Shown piece after piece: positions 1 through 8,941 of a stretch of 64,000 bases of DNA; the stretch's first letter is position 1; every line of letters begins with the position of its first letter. Under the pieces are notes generated by a model. The model made no database searches. It was not told where the DNA came from and was given only the letters and a program-made list of their open reading frames with translations. The DNA is from Cyclobacteriaceae bacterium (GTDB lineage Bacteria; Bacteroidota; Bacteroidia; Cytophagales; Cyclobacteriaceae): positions 92,206 to 156,205 of the forward strand of contig JAKLJG010000001.1 in assembly GCA_023151255.1 (NCBI GenBank). Reading direction: 5' to 3'. Made by a program: the position numbers and the translations under genes.

Positions 1-1965
1 ACTGAATTTGAAGGTCAGGTTAATCCTGATGCTACCATGGGCGATGGTGACGTGAAATATCACCTGGGCTATGCCAGCCGCATCGATACGCCTTCGGGAA
101 AGAAAATTTATGTTAAACTAACACCCAATCCTTCGCACCTTGAGGCGGTTGATCCGCTGGTGGTAGGCTACACCCGCGGCCAGATTGATGACGAATACCA
201 TGGTAACCTGAAGCAGGCTATGGCTATTCTCATCCATGGCGATGCAGCTATTGCCGGCCAAGGCATTGTGTATGAAGTGGTGCAAATGTCGGGGTTGCCG
301 GGATATACTACAGGTGGTACCATCCACTTTGTCATCAACAACCAGGTTGGCTTTACAACTGATTATGATGATGCCCGCACAGCCATTTATTGTACCGATG
401 TGGCTAAGATTATTGACGCGCCTGTGTTGCATGTAAATGGTGATGATGCTGAGGCCGTAACATTTGCCGCCAACCTGGCGGTGGAATACCGCCAGCGTTT
501 TGGTAAGGATATTTTTATTGATATGCTCTGCTACCGCAGGCATGGACACAACGAGAGTGACGAGCCGAAGTTTACCCAGCCAAAATTATACAGCCTGATT
601 GCCAAGCACCCTAATCCGCGCGAAGTGTACGTGAAAAAACTTGCCGGTAGTGGTGTGGACGCTGCAGCCCTTGCCGATGAGATGGATAAAAACTTCCGCA
701 ACCAGTTGCAGGATCGGCTTAATGAAGTGAAACAAAAATCGTTGCCTTATAAATTTCAGGAGCGCGAAGAAGAATGGCAAGCCATGCGCAAGGCGGTAGC
801 CGAAGATTTTGACCAGTCGCCCAATACCGCTATAAGCCAGTCCATTATTGATAAAGTTGGCAAAGCGCTCACCACCATTCCTGAAGGCTTTAAGCCGATA
901 AAGCAGATCGAAAAACTGCTGAAGGACAGGAAGGATGCATTCTTCGAATCAAAAGCCCTGGGGTGGGCCGAGGCTGAATTGCTGGCTTTTGGTTCGCTGC
1001 TTACCGAAAAGTATATCGTGCGCATGTCGGGTCAGGATGTAAAGCGCGGAACTTTCTCCCATCGCCATGCCTACTTCTGGGATGTAAATACCAACGAATC
1101 GTATTGCGGGCTCAATCACATCGGTGCCGACCAGGCTAAACTGCACATGTATAATTCTTTGCTGTCAGAGTTTGGCGTTATGGGCTTTGAATATGGTTAT
1201 GCGCTCGCCACACCGCATGCGTTGGTCATTTGGGAGGCCCAGTTTGGCGATTTTGTTAACGGAGCACAAGTAATTATTGATCAGTTTATCACCAGTGCCG
1301 AATCAAAATGGCAGCGGCAAAACGGATTGGTGCTTCTGCTACCCCATGGCTATGAAGGGCAGGGACCGGAGCACTCCAGCGCCCGGCCGGAGCGCTTTCT
1401 GCAGCAGGCCTCCGAACTGAATATGGTCGTAGCTAACATGACCTCGGCAGCTAATTATTTTCATTTATTGCGCAGGCAAGTGAAGTGGGAATTTCGTAAA
1501 CCCTGTGTGGTATTCTCGCCTAAATCGTTATTACGTCATCCGGGTGTTGTATCGCCATTGAAGGAATTTACTTCCGGGTCGTTTGTCGAAGTAATTGATG
1601 ATCCGAGCGTAACTCCTAAAGAGGTTAAGCGGGTCGTACTTTGCACCGGCAAGTTGTTCTTCGAACTGCAGGAATATCAACAAAAGAAGAAAATCAAAGA
1701 CACCGCTATTGTCCGCCTGGAGCAATTGTATCCATTCCCGAAACATCAGCTTCAGACGGTACTGAAGAAATATAAAAATGTAGAGATGATCTGGGCACAG
1801 GAAGAGCCATACAACATGGGTTATTGGGCGTATATCCACCGGTTTATGCCGGATGAAAAGTGGAAAGTAGTTGCCCGTAAGTCAAGCGCCTCGCCTGCAA
1901 CGGGTTACTCAAAACTTCACAAAACTGAACAGGAGAAAATCATCACCCAGGCTTTTGAAATATAA
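1..1965 (+). CDS. sucA: 2-oxoglutarate dehydrogenase E1 component (5' truncated by window edge)
   Basis: Thiamine-diphosphate E1 subunit that decarboxylates 2-oxoglutarate in the TCA cycle and passes the succinyl group to lipoyl-E2. The frame is open from base 1, upstream of the first ATG at 37, so the gene begins outside the window. The 654 visible residues are the C-terminal part of a protein normally about 920 long. Family landmarks by visible residue: GDAAIAGQG near 80 and NNQVGFTT near 114 (cofactor pocket), RRHGHNESDE near 179, and the EHSSARPERF transketolase-type segment near 457. The E2 gene follows after 31 bases and E3 after that, a classical odhA-odhB-lpd order. The partial state is an edge effect, not a lesion. 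Confidence 0.97.
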   Translation, partial: TEFEGQVNPDATMGDGDVKYHLGYASRIDTPSGKKIYVKLTPNPSHLEAVDPLVVGYTRGQIDDEYHGNLKQAMAILIHGDAAIAGQGIVYEVVQMSGLPGYTTGGTIHFVINNQVGFTTDYDDARTAIYCTDVAKIIDAPVLHVNGDDAEAVTFAANLAVEYRQRFGKDIFIDMLCYRRHGHNESDEPKFTQPKLYSLIAKHPNPREVYVKKLAGSGVDAAALADEMDKNFRNQLQDRLNEVKQKSLPYKFQEREEEWQAMRKAVAEDFDQSPNTAISQSIIDKVGKALTTIPEGFKPIKQIEKLLKDRKDAFFESKALGWAEAELLAFGSLLTEKYIVRMSGQDVKRGTFSHRHAYFWDVNTNESYCGLNHIGADQAKLHMYNSLLSEFGVMGFEYGYALATPHALVIWEAQFGDFVNGAQVIIDQFITSAESKWQRQNGLVLLLPHGYEGQGPEHSSARPERFLQQASELNMVVANMTSAANYFHLLRRQVKWEFRKPCVVFSPKSLLRHPGVVSPLKEFTSGSFVEVIDDPSVTPKEVKRVVLCTGKLFFELQEYQQKKKIKDTAIVRLEQLYPFPKHQLQTVLKKYKNVEMIWAQEEPYNMGYWAYIHRFMPDEKWKVVARKSSASPATGYSKLHKTEQEKIITQAFEI

Positions 1966-1996
1966 ATTCTTCAATCAACCAATCAAAAAGTAAACT

Positions 1997-3508
1997 ATGG
2001 CTATTCAGGTAAAAGTGCCCACCGTAGGTGAGTCTATCACCGAAGTAACCGTTGCCAACTGGACCAAAAAAGATGGCGATGTGGTGCAGATGGATGAAGT
2101 GATTGCCGAACTGGAATCAGATAAAGCAACTTTTGAATTAACAGCTCCGGCAGCCGGAGTGCTTCGCATTAAAAAACAACAAGGAGAGAGTGTACCGATA
2201 GGTGAATTGATTTGTGAGATTGAAGAATCGGCCGGGAAGCCAGTTCCAACAGAGAGTAAACCAGTTGCGCAGAATTCTGACGTTGCTCCAAAAGCTACCG
2301 GTGCCGTTAAGGAAATGAAAGTGCCGGCCGTAGGCGAGTCGATAACCGAAGTGACAATTTCAACCTGGTTGAAGAAGGATGGCGATTTTGTACAGTTGGA
2401 TGAGGTGATTGCCGAAGTTGAATCTGACAAGGCAACGTTTGAATTGCCGGCTGAAGCCAACGGTGTTTTGCGAATAGTTGCTAAAGAAAAAGAGACCCTG
2501 CCCATTGGTGGGTTGATTTGCAGAATTGAAGTGATGGAGGGCGCACCTGTCGCCCCTGCTTCTAAACCGGCTTCTTCAACAACTCCGGTTTCATCAGGCG
2601 ATAAGTCGTATGCCACCGGACATCCCTCGCCTGCAGCCGGAAAAATTCTGGACGAAAAAGGGATATCTGCAAACCAGGTGGCTGGCACCGGTGTGGGAGG
2701 TCGTATTACCAAAGAAGATGCAATGAAAGCGCAGCCCTCAGCGAAGTCTGAACCAGCAAAACAATCTTCAGTTGCATCAGGTCCACCGGTTATTGCCGGA
2801 GGAGGATCGCGTAACCAGCGCAGAGAGAAAATGACTTCTCTTAGAAAGACTATTGCCCGCAGGCTCGTGGCTGTAAAAAATGAAACGGCCATGCTCACCA
2901 CCTTCAACGAGGTGGACATGAAGCCAATCATGGATATGCGCACGAAATACAAGGACAAATTCAAAGAAAAATATGGCGTAGGCCTTGGCTTCATGTCGTT
3001 CTTCACCAAGGCGGTTTGCCAGGCGCTGAAGGAATGGCCTGCAGTAAATGCGCAGATTGATGGTGACGAAATTGTGTACCATGATTATTGCGACATTTCT
3101 ATAGCCGTCTCAACTCCACGCGGCCTGGTGGTGCCGGTTATTCGCAATGCCGAGTCGCTATCGTTCGACCAGATTGAAGCAGAAATAGCCAGGCTGGCTG
3201 CACGCGGAAGGGAAGGCAAGCTCTCTATTGAGGAAATGACCGGTGGTACATTCTCCATAACCAATGGTGGTGTGTTCGGATCAATGCTTTCAACACCCAT
3301 CATTAATCCGCCACAGTCGGCCATTTTGGGTATGCATAATATTGTTGAGCGGCCGGTTGTTAAAAACGGCCAAATTGTAATTACCCCGGTCATGTACGTA
3401 GCCATGTCGTACGACCATCGCATTATTGACGGGCGGGAATCAGTGAGTTTCCTGGTGCGGGTAAAAGAAATGCTGGAAGATCCGGGAAGGTTAGTGTTGG
3501 GGGTTTAG
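1997..3508 (+). CDS. sucB: 2-oxoglutarate dehydrogenase E2, dihydrolipoamide succinyltransferase with two lipoyl domains
   Basis: E2 core of the 2-oxoglutarate dehydrogenase complex, transferring succinyl from lipoyl-lysine to CoA. The 503 residues contain two near-identical lipoyl domains (about 1-77 and 106-181), each with a SDKATFEL turn whose lysines are K43 and K145. A Ser/Ala/Pro-rich linker follows, then an E3/E1-binding domain (about 208-245) and the catalytic acyltransferase domain (about 275-503) ending in the HRIIDG active-site motif with H474 and D478. Many SucB proteins carry one lipoyl domain; the tandem form fits a Bacteroidota OdhB. It lies 31 bases after the E1 gene. A REP-like repeat sits between its stop codon and lpdA. 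Confidence 0.96.
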   Translation: MAIQVKVPTVGESITEVTVANWTKKDGDVVQMDEVIAELESDKATFELTAPAAGVLRIKKQQGESVPIGELICEIEESAGKPVPTESKPVAQNSDVAPKATGAVKEMKVPAVGESITEVTISTWLKKDGDFVQLDEVIAEVESDKATFELPAEANGVLRIVAKEKETLPIGGLICRIEVMEGAPVAPASKPASSTTPVSSGDKSYATGHPSPAAGKILDEKGISANQVAGTGVGGRITKEDAMKAQPSAKSEPAKQSSVASGPPVIAGGGSRNQRREKMTSLRKTIARRLVAVKNETAMLTTFNEVDMKPIMDMRTKYKDKFKEKYGVGLGFMSFFTKAVCQALKEWPAVNAQIDGDEIVYHDYCDISIAVSTPRGLVVPVIRNAESLSFDQIEAEIARLAARGREGKLSIEEMTGGTFSITNGGVFGSMLSTPIINPPQSAILGMHNIVERPVVKNGQIVITPVMYVAMSYDHRIIDGRESVSFLVRVKEMLEDPGRLVLGV

Positions 3509-3546
3509 CCTCACCCCCTGCCCCCACTTTGAGGGAGAGAGGAGTC
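3509..3546 (+). repeat. REP-like palindromic intergenic element
   Basis: The bases right after the sucB stop begin with a CCTCACCCCCTG block, pass through a short central tract and end in a GGGAGAGAGGAG block, giving an imperfect C-rich/G-rich inverted repeat. It resembles the dispersed TCACCCC...GGAGAGG elements I know from other Bacteroidota genomes (recalled, not searched). A second related copy is seen at 54517-54552 inside gcvP. No transposase is nearby. Confidence 0.5.
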
Positions 3547-3574
3547 AAATAAATTGTAAGAAAAAAGTCATCGT

Positions 3575-4972
3575 ATGGATTATAAAGTTGTTGTTATTGG
3601 TTCTGGTCCCGGAGGGTATGTGGCAGCCATTCGCTGTGCACAGCTCGGTTTTAAAACGGCCATCATTGAAAAATATCCAACCCTCGGAGGTACCTGCCTG
3701 AATGTGGGTTGCATCCCGTCAAAAGCGTTGCTCGATTCATCCGAACATTTTTACAATGCCGGCCATACGTTTGAAGAACACGGTATCGAAATCTCTAAAC
3801 CAAAGGCGAATCTTACACAGATGATTAAACGCAAGGCGGGCGTGGTAAAAGCAAATGTGGATGGTATCGCTTTCCTGATGAAGAAAAACAAGATTGATGT
3901 GTTTACCGGTGTCGGCTCGTTTGTCGATAAGCACACTATAAAAATCACGGCAGTTGATGGGAAAGAAAGAACCATTACCACCGAAAAAGTAATTGTTGCT
4001 ACTGGTTCAAAACCAACACCGCTTCCGTTCGCTCCGTTCGATAAGAAGCGGATCATCTCCAGTACCGAAGCGCTTGAGTTGAAAGAGATACCAAAGCACT
4101 TAATTGTGATAGGCGGAGGTGTGATCGGCATGGAACTTGGTTCGGTGTATGCGCGAATTGGTTCAAAAGTTACTGTAGTTGAATTTCTGGAGAACCTGAT
4201 CCCGACCATGGATGGTTCGCTCGGTAAAGAACTTCAAAAAGTAGCGAAGAAGTTAGGCATGGATGTTTACCTGGGTCATAAGGTAACGGCCGTTGAGAAC
4301 AAGGGTAAGGAAGTAGTTGTAAAAGCAGAGGATAAGGGAGGAAAGCAACTTGAACTGAAAGGCGATTATTGCTTGGTAAGCATTGGACGGAGGCCCTACA
4401 CCGAAGGCCTCGGCTTAGAAAAGATTGGTATTGAAACGGTGAAAGGGCAGATACCGGTTGATGACCATTTAAAAACAAGCGTGGATAACATTTATGCCAT
4501 TGGCGATGTGGTACGCGGAGCTATGCTGGCCCACAAGGCCGAAGAGGAAGGGATACTGGTAGCCGAGCAACTGGCCGGGCAAAAGCCGCACATAAATTAC
4601 AACCTGATACCCGGTGTGGTGTACACTTGGCCTGAGGTGGCCAGTGTAGGCCAAACCGAGGAACAGCTCAAGCAATCGGGCAGGGCCTATAAGGTGGGCA
4701 ACTTTCCGTATAAGGCGCTCGGGCGTGCGCGTGCTTCAATGGACACCGATGGCTTTGTTAAAATCCTGGCTGATAAAAACACCGATGAAATACTGGGCGT
4801 ACACATTATTGGTGCCCGTGCTGCCGATATGATCGCGGCCGGAGTGGTGGCCATGGAGTACCGGGCCTCAGCCGAAGATATTTCGCGCATGTCGCATGCG
4901 CACCCCACCTACATGGAGGCCGTGAAGGAGGCCTGCCTGGCGGCTACGGCCAACCGGCCTATTCACATGTAA
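3575..4972 (+). CDS. lpdA: Dihydrolipoyl dehydrogenase (E3)
   Basis: FAD flavoprotein that reoxidises dihydrolipoyl groups with NAD+; shared by 2-oxo acid dehydrogenases and the glycine cleavage system. The 465 residues are a normal length. GSGPGG near 10 is the FAD-binding loop, the redox disulphide is C41/C46 in GGTCLNVGCIPSK, an NAD-binding GGGVIGME loop lies in the middle, and the catalytic H443/E448 pair lies in the HAHPTYMEA segment. The start is the ATG following a REP-like element; the 66-base gap from sucB still permits cotranscription. No terminator is visible in the gap. Confidence 0.97.
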   Translation: MDYKVVVIGSGPGGYVAAIRCAQLGFKTAIIEKYPTLGGTCLNVGCIPSKALLDSSEHFYNAGHTFEEHGIEISKPKANLTQMIKRKAGVVKANVDGIAFLMKKNKIDVFTGVGSFVDKHTIKITAVDGKERTITTEKVIVATGSKPTPLPFAPFDKKRIISSTEALELKEIPKHLIVIGGGVIGMELGSVYARIGSKVTVVEFLENLIPTMDGSLGKELQKVAKKLGMDVYLGHKVTAVENKGKEVVVKAEDKGGKQLELKGDYCLVSIGRRPYTEGLGLEKIGIETVKGQIPVDDHLKTSVDNIYAIGDVVRGAMLAHKAEEEGILVAEQLAGQKPHINYNLIPGVVYTWPEVASVGQTEEQLKQSGRAYKVGNFPYKALGRARASMDTDGFVKILADKNTDEILGVHIIGARAADMIAAGVVAMEYRASAEDISRMSHAHPTYMEAVKEACLAATANRPIHM

Positions 4973-4994
4973 GGAATCGGGTTAAAATGTTCAA

Positions 4995-5021
4995 TTGCAG
5001 GGCAGGCTTTGTTTAGCTTTG
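4995..5021 (+). promoter_or_regulatory. Bacteroidota-type promoter for the histidine kinase gene
   Basis: TTG at 4995-4997 and a perfect TAnnTTTG box (TAGCTTTG) at 5014-5021, spaced by 16 bases. Transcription should begin near 5028, which places an in-frame TTG at 5009 inside the promoter and supports the ATG at 5042 as start. Confidence 0.55.
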
Positions 5022-5041
5022 CCGTTTGGTTGAACAGAATA

Positions 5042-6451
5042 ATGAAAGCATTGTCGATTTTATTGCCGAAAAACTGGTCGCGGTACAGCCGGCAATTCTC
5101 ACAAGACAGCGAGGCCTATTACAAATACAAGCGCGTTATCCTGTTATCGCAGTTTACCTTGTTTGGAGCGGTAATTGGTATCCTTCATGCCCTCGAAGAT
5201 TTAGTGGATGGCCTGGTATTCATGCCCGTGATGGACGCCATCATGGCTGTATTTGTTTTCAGCGCTTACCTGCTCAATGAAAACGGATTCCATAAAACGG
5301 CTCGCATCTTTCTGCTCTCGTTTTTAAATATTTACTTTTTTGTCTACTGCTCCCTGGTTCCGAAAGAATTGGGCATTTATTTCTATTACTTCGCTTGGAT
5401 TGGGCTGGCCAGTGTAATTTTTGAGCCGACCGAAAACCTGGTGCGCATATTTTTTGTAGCAACCTCAATCGGGTTAATTCTTTTGCTTCATTTAACCAAT
5501 TTTAACCTGTTTGGCGATTTCAATATTCAGGTGGTAGATGTTGAACGTTCTTTTCTGATCAATTTAATTACCAGCATTATTGTGTTAGTATTCTTTATCG
5601 TATTCATGGCGCGTACTAATGATCTTTCTGAAAAGCGCCTGGTTATGCTGGCCCGTGAAGTGCAGGAGAAAAACACCCGCCTTCAGAAAACCAACGATGA
5701 ACTTGATCGGTTTGTATATAGCGCCTCGCACGATTTGCGGGCCCCATTAATGTCTATTAAGGGTTTAATTAATCTCACTCAGCTTGAATCCAAAGAAGGA
5801 GTCATTAAGCAATACCTGGCTATGATGATAGACCGAACTGATAAGCTGGATGATTTTATCCACGACATTATTGATTATGCCCGCAATGCCCGTACGGGTA
5901 TCGTTTATGAGCCTGTTGATCTTGACGGGCTGGTAAATGATATTTTTGAAAACCACCGGTTTGCAGAGTCGGCTCAGGGGATTTCATTCGAGAAGAAGAT
6001 TACGCTGGATAAGCCTGTTTATTCGGATAAGCGAAGGCTCTCTATTGCATTAAACAACTTGCTTTCCAACGCAATTAAGTATCACCGTAAAACCCCGGAT
6101 GCCTGGGTAAGAGTGACTGCCCAACTTGAAGATAATAGCCTGAAGCTTACCGTATCGGATAACGGCCAGGGCATTCCGCCTGAACGGATACATAAAATTT
6201 TTGACATGTTTTACCGTGGCACGGAACAATCAAAAGGTTCTGGCCTCGGATTATATATTGTTAAAGAAATGGTTGAGAAAATGGGCGGTGTAATACATGT
6301 TACTTCTGAATTTGAGCAGGGGTCATCGTTTATCCTTAAACTCCCGTTGGCAATGCACAACGGTAGCGAACAAAGGCACGTGCAGCCAGCGCAAGCACCA
6401 ACGGAATTAAAGCATAATGCAACTGTTGCGGCAGCCACACCCAAAGCATGA
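5042..6451 (+). CDS. Membrane sensor histidine kinase
   Basis: Predicted membrane histidine kinase of 469 residues. About six hydrophobic segments fill residues 25-200 (a 6TM sensor region without a recognised ligand domain), followed by a short coiled coil, a HisKA dimerisation domain with SASHDLRAPL, and an ATPase domain with NNLLSNAIKYH (N box), DNGQGIP (G1) and GSGLGLYIV (G2). I chose ATG 5042 because the promoter box covers the longer TTG start. No response regulator is adjacent, so it is an orphan kinase here. The last ~35 residues lie beyond the normal end of the ATPase fold and are encoded in the 116 bases that overlap the convergent DUF4105 gene. Confidence 0.88.
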   Translation: MKALSILLPKNWSRYSRQFSQDSEAYYKYKRVILLSQFTLFGAVIGILHALEDLVDGLVFMPVMDAIMAVFVFSAYLLNENGFHKTARIFLLSFLNIYFFVYCSLVPKELGIYFYYFAWIGLASVIFEPTENLVRIFFVATSIGLILLLHLTNFNLFGDFNIQVVDVERSFLINLITSIIVLVFFIVFMARTNDLSEKRLVMLAREVQEKNTRLQKTNDELDRFVYSASHDLRAPLMSIKGLINLTQLESKEGVIKQYLAMMIDRTDKLDDFIHDIIDYARNARTGIVYEPVDLDGLVNDIFENHRFAESAQGISFEKKITLDKPVYSDKRRLSIALNNLLSNAIKYHRKTPDAWVRVTAQLEDNSLKLTVSDNGQGIPPERIHKIFDMFYRGTEQSKGSGLGLYIVKEMVEKMGGVIHVTSEFEQGSSFILKLPLAMHNGSEQRHVQPAQAPTELKHNATVAAATPKA

Positions 6452-7496
6452 GCAACAGTGCGTTTAGTATAAGCGTAATAAGAAAATATTGTCGTGTCCA
6501 TTTACGAGGTTTGAATAAAGCAACAGCAACAACCAGGTGCGTGGGTAATGCCCACAGCATGTTCAGGTTGTTGGCCGCAGCCTTGTGATCAGTTGCTGTC
6601 CAAAGCAAGAGCAGCAGCCATCCGATGAGCCCTGTAATTCCAAACAGTATTACATCAAACCCGGTTGATACCTTTTTTCTTCGTAAATCCCGCACGGCAA
6701 GTGCAATCGATAAAATCGCCAGCAGCGTGAATAGATAAATCGGAGTAAGCAAACCGTTGCTGCGATCTTCCGGTTGGGCCTGGTACACTATATTTTTTTG
6801 CTTTACCAGGGGCTGGCCATTTATCGTGGCGTTATCGAACCCTGCCTCTACATAATCGGGCAGAAACATGTATTCGTAGGGGGTTGCCCGTTTATCCATG
6901 GGCAGGCCCAGGCAAATATCAATACCCAAATCGCCCCACGGCTGCCACTTTAAATACTGATCAGTGAGTTGGCGGATAGAATACGTTGTGGTAATGTGCG
7001 AATCATTAAACGTTACCGAGTCGCCAAAAACTTTTGTTACAATTTCGGGCAGCTTGGTAGCGCAGTTGTCATAAAAATAATCGTACAGGTAGCTCTGGTT
7101 TTCAGGTTGTGCGTTCCATTGCAGGTAATCGAAAAGGCGTTGCTTTTGCCAGGGCGTGAGGTTAAGCACCTGTTCATGTACATAGCGGTTGTAATAGATG
7201 TAGAAATATTCAAACCGCTTATAATCCTGCACGGCCAGTTTGTAATAGTTATGACCGCGGGCAAAGTTGAGGTAGAAGTTAGGCTGGTTAAAATCAAAAA
7301 CACCGTAGTTAAAGGCATAGTCAAACCCGTTTACCGGATCGTTTACGCGAAAGGCACTATGACCAAAAGCCGAGTACAGCTCATTCTGCCCCGGCCCGCA
7401 GGTAATTACCGAGATTGTTGCTTGTTCGGATAAGGTGAGTTGCGCTGTTGCTGACAGGCTGACCAGGCTGATAAAAAGTAAGGAAAATTTTCTCAT
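6336..7496 (-). CDS. DUF4105 family membrane protein
   Basis: 386 residues starting with a signal peptide (MRKFSLLFISLVSLSATAQ). The N-terminal half is a soluble DUF4105 domain with a conserved-looking GHSAFRVND segment and the YDNCATKLP motif; its Cys and His content recalls papain-like folds. The C-terminal third has about five hydrophobic helices. The function of the family is unknown; similar proteins occur throughout Bacteroidota. ATG 7496 is preferred over an upstream in-frame ATG at 7544 because it opens directly into the signal peptide. It is divergent from the radical SAM gene (71 bases apart), and its 3' end overlaps the kinase gene on the other strand. Confidence 0.8.
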   Translation of the reverse strand: MRKFSLLFISLVSLSATAQLTLSEQATISVITCGPGQNELYSAFGHSAFRVNDPVNGFDYAFNYGVFDFNQPNFYLNFARGHNYYKLAVQDYKRFEYFYIYYNRYVHEQVLNLTPWQKQRLFDYLQWNAQPENQSYLYDYFYDNCATKLPEIVTKVFGDSVTFNDSHITTTYSIRQLTDQYLKWQPWGDLGIDICLGLPMDKRATPYEYMFLPDYVEAGFDNATINGQPLVKQKNIVYQAQPEDRSNGLLTPIYLFTLLAILSIALAVRDLRRKKVSTGFDVILFGITGLIGWLLLLLWTATDHKAAANNLNMLWALPTHLVVAVALFKPRKWTRQYFLITLILNALLLMLWVWLPQQLHYALIPLVLALAARAFVRYRCALPTGV

Positions 7497-7567
7497 GGGA
7501 TAAAACCGATTCCGAAAGATAAAAACAAATGCCAGCCCGGCCATTAATTTTCATTTAACTTACCGCC

Positions 7568-8590
7568 ATGTTTACGGGACTTCAGGATGCACTTAACCTC
7601 GGTAAAAAACTTACCGTTCGTAAAAGCCGGAATGCTGCCCGGGTGCTTTCCGGTTATTATCAGTCGCGCATTACCGGAATACCAAATCTTTCAGGGCTGC
7701 CCATTAGTATTGCCATCGAGCCTACAACCAGTTGCAACCTTCGATGCCCCGAGTGTCCCAGCGGCCTCCGTTCGTTTACCCGACCAACCGGGATGTTGAA
7801 GGATGACTTGTTTAAAAAAGTTATTGATGAACTTGCGCCAACACTTTCATATCTGATTTTTTACTTTCAGGGCGAACCTTACCTGAATCCGCGCTTTCTG
7901 GAAATGGTACGATATGCCGCAGAAAAGCGCATTTATACGGCCACATCAACCAATGCACATTATCTGGATGAAGCCTCGGCACGGGCTACGGTACAATCCG
8001 GTCTTGATCGACTGATCATTTCTATAGACGGCACATCGCAGGACACGTACCAGCAATACCGCATTGGAGGAAATCTTGATAAGGTGATCGAGGGGACTAA
8101 AAATGTTATCCGCATGAAAAAGGAACTTAAGTCCAAAACTCCCCATGTTATTTTTCAGTTTCTGGTAGTGCGGCCTAATGAGCACCAGGTGCCTGATGTG
8201 TATGCGTTGGCAAAGCAATTAGGAGTTGACCAGGTCTTGCTGAAGACGGCACAGATTTATGATTATGCCAATGGCTCGGATTTACTGCCTGAACAGGAAA
8301 AATATTCGCGTTATAAAAAGAATGCAGATGGAGGGTACACGATAAAAAATAATCTCGACAACCATTGCTGGAAAATGTGGCACAGTTGTGTAATTACCTG
8401 GGACGGCAAGGTGGTTCCCTGTTGTTTCGATAAAGATGCCCATCATGTTCTGGGTGATCTGACACAAGAGTCGTTCCGGCAAATCTGGTACGGAGAAAAA
8501 TACAATACGTTCAGAAGGTCGCTGCTCAAATCAAGAAGGGAAATTGAAATCTGTAAGAATTGTACCGAGGGTACAAACGTATGGGCCTGA
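7568..8590 (+). CDS. Radical SAM/SPASM domain protein
   Basis: 340 residues. The radical SAM cluster motif CNLRCPEC provides C56, C60 and C63, and a GEPYLNP segment follows as in SAM-binding loops. The C-terminal SPASM-like region has WHSCVITWDGKVVPCCFD, a DLTQESFRQIWYG stretch and a final CKNC pair (C329/C332), which would hold an auxiliary [4Fe-4S] cluster. Such enzymes often modify peptides or act in cofactor and sugar pathways. No precursor peptide or obvious partner is encoded next to it, so the substrate is unknown. Its stop codon lies one base from the stop of the small Cys-rich gene on the opposite strand. Confidence 0.85.
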   Translation: MFTGLQDALNLGKKLTVRKSRNAARVLSGYYQSRITGIPNLSGLPISIAIEPTTSCNLRCPECPSGLRSFTRPTGMLKDDLFKKVIDELAPTLSYLIFYFQGEPYLNPRFLEMVRYAAEKRIYTATSTNAHYLDEASARATVQSGLDRLIISIDGTSQDTYQQYRIGGNLDKVIEGTKNVIRMKKELKSKTPHVIFQFLVVRPNEHQVPDVYALAKQLGVDQVLLKTAQIYDYANGSDLLPEQEKYSRYKKNADGGYTIKNNLDNHCWKMWHSCVITWDGKVVPCCFDKDAHHVLGDLTQESFRQIWYGEKYNTFRRSLLKSRREIEICKNCTEGTNVWA

Positions 8591-8591
8591 T

Positions 8592-8768
8592 TCAGGTTAG
8601 ACTATTCTCGCGGCTTTTTATCTCTTTCGCGATTTTATCCACATTAAGCACGGCACATTTGCCGCAACCCGTGGCGCACGACCTGGCCTGAAAGGCCCGG
8701 TAAACCAGCAGGCCCAGGTAACTGACAGACGCCAGGAATAATACCCCGATAATGAGCGATTGAATCAT
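8592..8768 (-). CDS. FeoB-associated-type Cys-rich small membrane protein
   Basis: A 58-residue frame: MIQSLIIGVLFLASVSYLGL begins an N-terminal membrane helix, followed by a basic stretch and the cluster CATGCGKCAV, then a lysine-rich tail. The single helix plus CxxxCxxC cluster matches the small proteins often found after feoB in ferrous-iron transport operons. No feoA or feoB is in the window, so it is an orphan here, and a role in iron handling is inference. No strong TAnnTTTG box is visible upstream, only a TAGTTTAT variant. It is convergent with the radical SAM gene. Confidence 0.75.
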   Translation of the reverse strand: MIQSLIIGVLFLASVSYLGLLVYRAFQARSCATGCGKCAVLNVDKIAKEIKSRENSLT

Positions 8769-8941
8769 CGCTTAAAATTAACTGAAAAGGATAAACTATT
8801 GCAGAAAAAGGTTGCCCGATTACGGACAAAAGAGCACGTTTGCGAACATGGCGTATTTACACAACCCTGATTTTTACTGCATAATCAGTGTTTTTAACTG
8901 GCACTTCATTTGGCAAAGAGGCAGGGGCAACCTTCTTATGT

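Noticed and set aside
2005-3009. Long antisense open frame opposite sucB
   Set aside because: It mirrors the strongly conserved E2 coding sequence, is Ser/Thr-rich without recognisable domains and has no promoter; a shadow of codon bias.
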